Shown here: positions 58,629 to 64,000 of the stretch, in pieces
Numbering within the stretch: the first letter of the stretch is position 1
Layout of the letters: each line of letters starts with the position of its first letter
NCBI GenBank assembly: GCA_963794385.1
Contig: CAWCDT010000006.1
Coordinates: forward strand, 62,001-126,000
Length of the DNA stretch: 64,000 nt
Direction: 5' to 3'
DNA from: Gaiellasilicea sp963794385
GTDB lineage: Bacteria > Actinomycetota > Thermoleophilia > Gaiellales > Gaiellaceae
The notes under the pieces: model-generated
Databases searched by the model: none
What the model was told of the DNA's origin: nothing
What the model saw: only the letters and a program-made list of their open reading frames with translations
Program-made: the position numbers and the translations under genes

Positions 58629-59642
58629 CTAGCGGGAGTACGACGCGCCGGGCTCGAGCTTCCGTGCGAACGCGACCAACAGCCGCACGCACGCCTCGAT
58701 GTCCCTCAGCTCCACGATCTCGACCGGCGAGTGCATGTTGCGGAGCGGGATCGAGACGAGCCCGGTCGGAACTCCTCCTCGCGAGATGTACGTGTCGTCT
58801 GCATCCGTGTAGGAGTCCGGTCCCGTCTCGATCGTGTGCGCGATTCCTTCGGTCTCGGCCGCGCCGACGAGGAGGTCGAAGATCGTCGGGTTGACCAGGG
58901 GCCCGCGGAAGATGGCAGGCCCTCCGCCGAGCTTGTGGTGACCGCCCGTGTTCGGATTGTCCGCCGGAACGTCCGTGGCGTAGGTGACGTCGAGCGCGAT
59001 CACGACGTCCGGTCTCAGAGCGTATGTGGCGGTACGGGCGCCGAAGTGGCCGAGCTCCTCTTGCGCGGAGGCGACGAGCGCGACGTCGACTCCCTCGAGC
59101 CGGCGAATCGTCTCGAGCGCGACGTAGACGCTCGCGCGGTTGTCGAGGCTCCTGGACGCGATCCTGCCGCTAGCGAGCTCGACAGGCTCGCCGACGATGA
59201 CCATCGGGTCGCCGGGGGAGACGAGCGCGCGGGCCTCGTCCCCGTCGCGGGCGCCGATATCGACGTAGAGCTGGTCCCACGCCACCTTCTCGTCGTCCTT
59301 CACCCTGCGCGCGATCACGCCCGGAACGGGGCCGCTCTTCGTCCGGATCTCGACACGCTGCCCGTACGCGACGTTGGCGCGCATGCTGCCGAGCCGATGC
59401 ACCGCGAGCAGCGCGTCGTCGGGAATGTGCGAGACCGCGAGCCCGATCACGTCGAGGTGGGCGAACAGGGCGAGCAGCGGCCCGTCCGCCTCGCGCCGGC
59501 GCGCGACGAGGTTGCCGACCGAGTCGGTCTCGATCTCGGCGACGTCCCCGACGGCTCGACGGACGACGTCGAAGGCCAGGTGCTCGTGACCGGAGGGACC
59601 GTGCGCGCGCAGCAGGTGGTCGAGCAGCTCCGGGACGGCCAT
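58629..59642 (-). CDS. M42-family metallopeptidase
   Basis: 337 aa, co-catalytic zinc aminopeptidase type. Metal ligands appear in LFAHLDVIGL (His, Asp), RSLDNRASVYVAL (bridging Asp), SAQEELGHFGA (Glu pair), ALDVTYATD (Asp) and NMHSPVEIV (His). Probably cytoplasmic, trimming peptides; it could process peptides taken up by the ABC importers (inference). TAGACT (59657-59652) lies 9 nt before the ATG and overlaps the trpE start. Confidence 0.9.
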   Translation of the reverse strand: MAVPELLDHLLRAHGPSGHEHLAFDVVRRAVGDVAEIETDSVGNLVARRREADGPLLALFAHLDVIGLAVSHIPDDALLAVHRLGSMRANVAYGQRVEIRTKSGPVPGVIARRVKDDEKVAWDQLYVDIGARDGDEARALVSPGDPMVIVGEPVELASGRIASRSLDNRASVYVALETIRRLEGVDVALVASAQEELGHFGARTATYALRPDVVIALDVTYATDVPADNPNTGGHHKLGGGPAIFRGPLVNPTIFDLLVGAAETEGIAHTIETGPDSYTDADDTYISRGGVPTGLVSIPLRNMHSPVEIVELRDIEACVRLLVAFARKLEPGASYSR

Positions 59643-59656
59643 CGTGCGGGCAGTCT

Positions 59657-60904
59657 ATGGCGGTGCCCGCCGTGCACATCCCAACCGACCTGCTCACGCC
59701 GCTCGGCGCCTACCTCCGCCTGCGCGAGGGCGCCGGAGCGAGCTTCCTGCTCGAGTCGGTCGAGCAGGGTCGCCTGGGGCGGCACTCGTTCGTCGGCGCG
59801 GGCTCGCGGCTCGTCACGTTCGAGGAGGCGGAGCGGCTCGACGCGCCCGTGGTCGGCTACCTCGCGTACGACCACGTCGCGCGGCTCGAGCCAAGTGTTC
59901 CGCTCCCCGCAGAGGGCCCCGACGTGCCGGAGAGCCGGTTCGTCGTCGCCGAGACGCTCGTCCGCTTCGACCACGGCAGCGGCACGGCCGAAGTGCTCGC
60001 CGGCGATCCGAACGCGATCCGCGCCGCGCTCGAAGCCGACCTTGTGTTTCAGAAACACAAGGCGTCGCCCGGCGGCGCGGTTCGCCGCTTCCCCGCGCAG
60101 GCGGTCTACGAGGACGGCGTGCGCCGGATCAAGGAGCTCATTCGCGCCGGCGACGCGTACCAGGTCGTCCTCTCACAGCGGGCCGAGCGGCCGACGTCCG
60201 CCTCTGCGGTCGAGCTCTACCGGGCGCTGCGCCGCGTCAATCCGTCGCCGTACCTCTTCCTGCTCGAGCTCGGCTCGCTCGCGCTGATCGGCTCGTCACC
60301 GGAGACGCTCGTCAAGTGCGAGGACGGCACGGCGAGCCTGAACCCGATCGCCGGCACGACCGAGCCGGGCGCCGGCGACGCGGAGCGCCTGCTCGCCTCC
60401 GAGAAGGACCGGGCCGAGCACGTGATGCTCGTCGACCTCGGCCGGAACGACCTCTCGCGCGCATGCGAGCCGGGCACTGTCCGCGTCGCGCGCTTCCTCG
60501 AGCCCGAGCGCTTCTCGCACGTCACCCACCTCGTCTCCGAGGTGACCGGCGCGCTGCGCCAGGACGTGACGCCGTTCGAGCTGCTGCGCCGGTGCTTTCC
60601 CGCCGGCACCGTCTCGGGTGCGCCGAAGGTGCGCGCGATGCAGATCGTCTCCGAGCTCGAGGGCTACCGCCGCGGCTCGTACGCGGGCGCGGTCGGTTAC
60701 GTCCTTCCCGCCGGGCCGGACGCGGCTCCGACCATGGACACGTGCATCGCAATCCGCACGATCGCCCTCCAGGACGGCGTCGCGCGGCTGCAGGCCGGAG
60801 CGGGGATCGTGGCAGACTCGGATCCGGCCGCCGAGCACCGCGAGTGCCTCGCCAAGCTCGCCGCGCTCGAGGCCGCGATCGACCTGGCGGAGAGAGGCCC
60901 CTGA
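59657..60904 (+). CDS. trpE: Anthranilate synthase component I, containing an in-frame palindrome
   Basis: Makes anthranilate from chorismate with glutamine-derived ammonia from TrpG. 415 aa, shorter than the usual 480-520. The Trp-feedback motif LLES is kept (ASFLLESVEQG). Chorismate domain: DAYQVVLSQRAE, GSSPETLVK, PIAGTTEPG, HVMLVDLGRNDLSR, FPAGTVSGAPKVRAM and GAVGYV. Residues about 128-136 (DLVFQKHKA) are encoded by a 23-bp palindrome related to those at 10.8 and 11.2 kb. It lies in the linker between N-terminal and chorismate-binding parts, so it may be tolerated. The start is 14 bp from the divergent M42 gene. Confidence 0.94.
   Translation: MAVPAVHIPTDLLTPLGAYLRLREGAGASFLLESVEQGRLGRHSFVGAGSRLVTFEEAERLDAPVVGYLAYDHVARLEPSVPLPAEGPDVPESRFVVAETLVRFDHGSGTAEVLAGDPNAIRAALEADLVFQKHKASPGGAVRRFPAQAVYEDGVRRIKELIRAGDAYQVVLSQRAERPTSASAVELYRALRRVNPSPYLFLLELGSLALIGSSPETLVKCEDGTASLNPIAGTTEPGAGDAERLLASEKDRAEHVMLVDLGRNDLSRACEPGTVRVARFLEPERFSHVTHLVSEVTGALRQDVTPFELLRRCFPAGTVSGAPKVRAMQIVSELEGYRRGSYAGAVGYVLPAGPDAAPTMDTCIAIRTIALQDGVARLQAGAGIVADSDPAAEHRECLAKLAALEAAIDLAERGP
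60040..60062. repeat. 23-bp palindrome, copy 3, inside trpE
   Basis: CCTTGTGTTTC, a central A, then GAAACACAAGG: the same arms as copies 1 and 2 except for the outermost pair, and with the opposite central base, so in inverted orientation. It keeps the trpE frame open and adds about eight residues. Confidence 0.9.
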
Positions 60905-61464
60905 TGCTGCTGATGCTCGACAACTACGACAGCTTCACCTACAACCTCGTGCACCTCTTCCAGGAGCTCGGGGCCGAGGTCACCGTGTACCGGAACGACG
61001 CGATCACCGTCGAGGAGGCCGAGGCCCTCGCGCCGTCCCACCTCGTCGTCTCCCCCGGTCCCGGCCGCCCCGCCGACGCGGGCGTCTCGGTGGAGCTGAT
61101 CCGGCGGCTCGGCCCGCGCGTGCCGACCCTGGGCGTCTGCCTCGGCCATCAGGCGATCGTGGAGGCGTTCGGCGGCGAGGTCGGCCAGGCCCGGGCGCTC
61201 CTGCACGGGAAGTCGTCGCAGGTCGAGCACGACGGGAAGGGAGTCTTCGCCGGGCTCCCGGCGACGATCGAGGCCGGCCGCTACCACTCGCTCGCCGCGG
61301 TCCGTGTCCCCGACGAGCTCGACGTGACCGCCCGCACCGCCGACGGGGAGGTGATGGGCGTGCGGCACCGCGAGCTGCCGATCGAGGGCGTCCAGTTCCA
61401 CCCCGAGAGCGTGCTCACGCCGCTCGGCCCCGAGCTCGGCCGCAACTTCCTCGAGGGCTCGTGA
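60904..61464 (+). CDS. trpG: Anthranilate synthase component II, glutamine amidotransferase
   Basis: 186 aa, class I amidotransferase. Start LMLDNYDSFTYNLVHLF, oxyanion SPGPGRPADAG, catalytic Cys in VCLGHQAIVEAFGG, and His/Glu in VQFHPESVLTP. Its ATG shares a base with the trpE stop, so the two subunits are translationally coupled. Confidence 0.97.
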   Translation: MLLMLDNYDSFTYNLVHLFQELGAEVTVYRNDAITVEEAEALAPSHLVVSPGPGRPADAGVSVELIRRLGPRVPTLGVCLGHQAIVEAFGGEVGQARALLHGKSSQVEHDGKGVFAGLPATIEAGRYHSLAAVRVPDELDVTARTADGEVMGVRHRELPIEGVQFHPESVLTPLGPELGRNFLEGS

Positions 61465-62474
61465 TCCAGGCGGCGCTCGGCGACCTCCTCGACGGCCGCG
61501 ATCTCGGCCGCGACCGAGCCCGGGAGGTGATGGCCGAGATCATGCGGGGCGAGGCGACCCAGGCCCAGATCGGCGGCTTCCTCGTCGCGCTGCGTCTCAA
61601 GGGGGAGACGGCCGACGAGATCGCCGGCTGTGCCGAGGCGATGCGGGAGCACGTCCTCCCGGTCCAGCCGGACCGAACCGACCTCGTCGACACGGCGGGA
61701 ACGGGCGGCGACGGCGCGCACACGATCAACATCTCGACCGCCGCCGCGATCGTGGCGGCGGCGGCAGGCGCAGGCGTGGCGAAGCACGGCAACCGCGCCG
61801 TCTCCTCCGCCTGCGGCTCCGCGGACGTCCTGGAAGCGCTCGGCTTCGAGCTCGAGCAGCCGCCCGAGCGGATCGCGCGGTCGATCGACGAGCTGGGCTT
61901 CGGCTTCATGTTCGCGCCGGCGCACCATCCCGCGATGCGCCACGCCGCCCCGGCGCGGCGCGAGCTCGCCACACGTACCGTGTTCAACGTGCTCGGCCCG
62001 CTCACCAACCCGGCGGGCGCACGCGCCCAGGTGATCGGCGTCTATTCACGGCCACTCGTCCGTACGATCGCGGACGTGCTGGCCCAGCTCGGGGCCAGCC
62101 GCGCCTTCGTCGTGCACGGCGCGCATGGGATCGACGAGCTCTCCCCGGCCGGGCCGAACGACGTCTGCGAGGTCGTGAACGGCGAGGTGCGTGAGCGGGT
62201 GATCGACCCGGTCGAGCTCGGGATCGAACGCGGCGACCCGGACGAGCTCCGCGGCGGCTCGCCGGCCGAGAACGCCGCGGCGATCCGCGAGGTCTTCGCC
62301 GGAGCCCCCGGCGCGCGCCGCGACGCGATCCTCCTCAACGCGGCGGGCGCGGTCGCAGCTGCCGGCCATGCCGAGGACCTGCGGGAGGGGCTCGTGCTCG
62401 CCCGGCGAGCGGTGGACACAGGTGCGGCGGCAGCCCGGCTGGACGAGCTGGCGAGGTTCAGCAATGCGGTTTAG
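61461..62474 (+). CDS. trpD: Anthranilate phosphoribosyltransferase
   Basis: 337 aa. PRPP motif DTAGTGGDGAHTINIST, KHGNRAVSSACGSADVLEALG, and FMFAPAHHPAMRHAAPARRELATRT split around the anthranilate site; GPLTNPAGA follows. GTG start overlapping the trpG stop (GTGA). Confidence 0.97.
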   Translation: MIQAALGDLLDGRDLGRDRAREVMAEIMRGEATQAQIGGFLVALRLKGETADEIAGCAEAMREHVLPVQPDRTDLVDTAGTGGDGAHTINISTAAAIVAAAAGAGVAKHGNRAVSSACGSADVLEALGFELEQPPERIARSIDELGFGFMFAPAHHPAMRHAAPARRELATRTVFNVLGPLTNPAGARAQVIGVYSRPLVRTIADVLAQLGASRAFVVHGAHGIDELSPAGPNDVCEVVNGEVRERVIDPVELGIERGDPDELRGGSPAENAAAIREVFAGAPGARRDAILLNAAGAVAAAGHAEDLREGLVLARRAVDTGAAAARLDELARFSNAV

Positions 62475-63633
62475 GGACGCCCTCGCTGCCCCGGGACTCG
62501 GAGCGATCGCCGAGATCAAGCGCCGGTCGCCGTCCCTCGGCGACATCCGCCCCGATGCCCAGCCCGGCCCGATCGCGGCGGCGTACGCGCGCGCGGGCGC
62601 GGCGGCCGTCTCGGTCCTCGTCGACGAGCGCTTCGGCGGCGACTGGGACGACCTCCGAGCCGCGCGGGCCGCGACGGAAGCGCCCCTCCTGGCGAAGGGC
62701 TTCTTCTCCACCGACGAGCACCTGCGGACGGCGAAGGACGCGGGCGCCGACGCGGTCCTCCTCCTGCTCCGCGACCTCGACGACGGGCAGATGCGCAGGC
62801 TGATGGGCGTCGCGGAGGAGCTCGGCCTCGACGCGCTCGTCGAGGCGCACGACGCCGAGGAGCTGGCGCGGGCAGCGGCGCTCGCAGCGCCGGTGATCGG
62901 CATCAACGCCCGTGACCTCGCCACCTTCGCGATCGACCGCAGCACTCAGCTCGCCCTCGTTGCGGACAGCACTGACCTCCCACACGCCCCCGTCGTCGTC
63001 GCCGAGAGCGGGATCCACACGCGGGCGCAGGGCGCCGCCGCCGAGCTCGCCGGCGCCGATGCGATCCTCGTCGGCTCGGCGCTGATGCAGGCGCCCGACC
63101 CGGCCGGAAAGCTGCGCGAGCTGCTCGCGCGGCCGCTCGTGAAGGTGTGCGGCCTGACGCGCGAGGAGGACGTCGCCGTCGCGGCGGAAGTGGGCGCCGA
63201 CCTGGCCGGCTTCGTCCTCGCGCCGGAGAGCCCGCGTGCTGCCGAGAGCGTCCTGCCCGTTCCGGACGAGCTGCTCGCCGTCGCGGTCTGGGTCGGCGAG
63301 GCGGGTGCGACAGACGCGGCCCTCGACCAGGTGCACGAGCGCGCCGACGGTGCCGTCCGTGGACGTGACGGCGTGCTCCTGCGCGAGGGCGAGCAGGTGG
63401 CCCGCGTGCTCGACCTTCCCTGGCAGGAGGACGACCCCGGCCACTGGGACCGCGCCGCGGCCGAACCGGGCCGGGTCGTGCTCGCCGGCAAGCTCGCGGC
63501 TGACAACGTCGCCGCGGCGATCGAAAAAGTGCGCCCGTGGGCCGTCGACGCGAGCTCGAGGCTCGAGTCCGCACCGGGGATCAAGGACGCGGCCAAAGTG
63601 CGCGCCTACGTCGAGGCGGCCCGAAATGCTTGA
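62464..63633 (+). CDS. trpCF: Fused indole-3-glycerol-phosphate synthase / phosphoribosylanthranilate isomerase
   Basis: 389-aa bifunctional enzyme. Residues 1-222 are TrpC: IAEIKRRSPSLGDIRPDA, VSVLVDERFGGDWDDL, LLAKGFF, INARDLATFAIDR and AESGIHT. Residues about 223-389 are TrpF: VKVCGLTREEDVAVAAEVGADLAGFVLAPESPRA, with a short C-terminal PGIKDAAKVRAYVE. The order isomerisation-then-cyclisation is joined in one chain as in E. coli; most actinobacteria keep the two apart or use PriA. It overlaps trpD by 11 nt. Confidence 0.92.
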   Translation: MRFRDALAAPGLGAIAEIKRRSPSLGDIRPDAQPGPIAAAYARAGAAAVSVLVDERFGGDWDDLRAARAATEAPLLAKGFFSTDEHLRTAKDAGADAVLLLLRDLDDGQMRRLMGVAEELGLDALVEAHDAEELARAAALAAPVIGINARDLATFAIDRSTQLALVADSTDLPHAPVVVAESGIHTRAQGAAAELAGADAILVGSALMQAPDPAGKLRELLARPLVKVCGLTREEDVAVAAEVGADLAGFVLAPESPRAAESVLPVPDELLAVAVWVGEAGATDAALDQVHERADGAVRGRDGVLLREGEQVARVLDLPWQEDDPGHWDRAAAEPGRVVLAGKLAADNVAAAIEKVRPWAVDASSRLESAPGIKDAAKVRAYVEAARNA

Positions 63634-64000
63634 GACGTACGGGCCTTACGGCGGCCGATACGTGCCCGAGACGCTGATCCCGGGCCTCGACGAGCTGACG
63701 GCCGCCTGGGAGGACGCGCTCGCGGACGAGACCTATCGCGCGGAGCTCGACGAGCTGGGAGCGACCTACGCCGGTCGGCCGACGCCGCTCAGCAGGGCCG
63801 AGCGCTTCGCCCCCGACAAGCGGCTCTACCTGAAGCGGGAGGACCTCCTGCACACGGGCGCGCACAAGCTGAACAACGCGCTCGGCCAGGCCGTGCTGGC
63901 GCGGCGCCTCGGCAAGCGGCGGATCGTCGCCGAGACGGGCGCGGGACAGCACGGAGTCGCGACGGCGACCGTGTGTGCCCGGTTCGGGCTCGAGTGCGTC
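63626..64000 (+). CDS. trpB: Tryptophan synthase beta subunit, 3' end beyond the window
   Basis: First 125 residues. LETYGPYGGRYVPETLIPGL opens the gene, and YLKREDLLHTGAHKLNNAL contains the PLP lysine. ETGAGQHGVATATV follows. It overlaps trpCF by 8 nt. trpA is expected downstream. Confidence 0.97.
   Translation, partial: MLETYGPYGGRYVPETLIPGLDELTAAWEDALADETYRAELDELGATYAGRPTPLSRAERFAPDKRLYLKREDLLHTGAHKLNNALGQAVLARRLGKRRIVAETGAGQHGVATATVCARFGLECV

Overview
This is a high-GC (about 70%), densely packed chromosomal window from an actinobacterium. The arrangement rpmE / prfA-prmC-tsaC-glyA-upp-wecA-atpI-atpBEFHAG, the many GTG starts, pervasive leaderless starts behind TANNNT boxes, the DUF4389 protein and the acyl-CoA gene content fit a deep-branching actinobacterium such as class Thermoleophilia. 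That placement is inference. No rRNA, tRNA, CRISPR array, prophage or biosynthetic gene cluster was seen.

Layout. 0-3.4 kb: a biotin carboxylase/BCCP subunit, an SCP2 protein and an acyl-CoA dehydrogenase. 3.4-8.9 kb: a complete five-gene peptide/nickel-type ABC importer. 9-11.2 kb: a secreted YcnI-like protein (frameshifted), an MBL-rhodanese persulfide dioxygenase-like protein, and a small HTH gene bracketed by two identical 25-bp palindromes. 11.2-17.7 kb: threonine dehydratase, MeaB GTPase, a secreted protein and cobalamin-dependent MetH. 17.9-32.8 kb: the F1Fo ATP synthase locus, unusually split, with atpDC separated from atpIBEFHAG by a second ABC importer, a lipoprotein and an anti-sigma-like protein. 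33-42.5 kb: the conserved translation/cell-wall superoperon, interrupted between prfA and osmC by a REP-associated transposase with its palindromic repeat. 42.5-45 kb: a duplicated DUF4389 membrane protein and an M48 protease. 45-48.6 kb: ETF-quinone oxidoreductase with etfA and etfB. 48.7-59.6 kb: M23 peptidase, the two subunits of a B12-dependent acyl-CoA mutase, corrinoid adenosyltransferase, acyl-CoA and 3-hydroxyacyl-CoA dehydrogenases, thiolase, an HD-GYP response regulator and an M42 peptidase. 59.6-64 kb: trpE-trpG-trpD-trpCF-trpB, running off the end.

How the genes fit together. Acyl-CoA dehydrogenases, ETF, ETF-QO, 3-hydroxyacyl-CoA dehydrogenase and thiolase form a beta-oxidation route feeding electrons to quinone. 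The biotin carboxylase, the B12-dependent mutase, MeaB and the adenosyltransferase suit propionyl/methylmalonyl-CoA handling. Two ABC importers supply peptides or similar solutes.

Data quality. At least ten genes, including metH, atpB, the ETF-QO gene and the mutase, carry single-base frameshifts that leave the conserved protein intact in the next frame. Density peaks at 23.9-27.5 kb. Sequencing or assembly error is the simplest explanation, so frameshifted genes are annotated at their full reconstructed extent.
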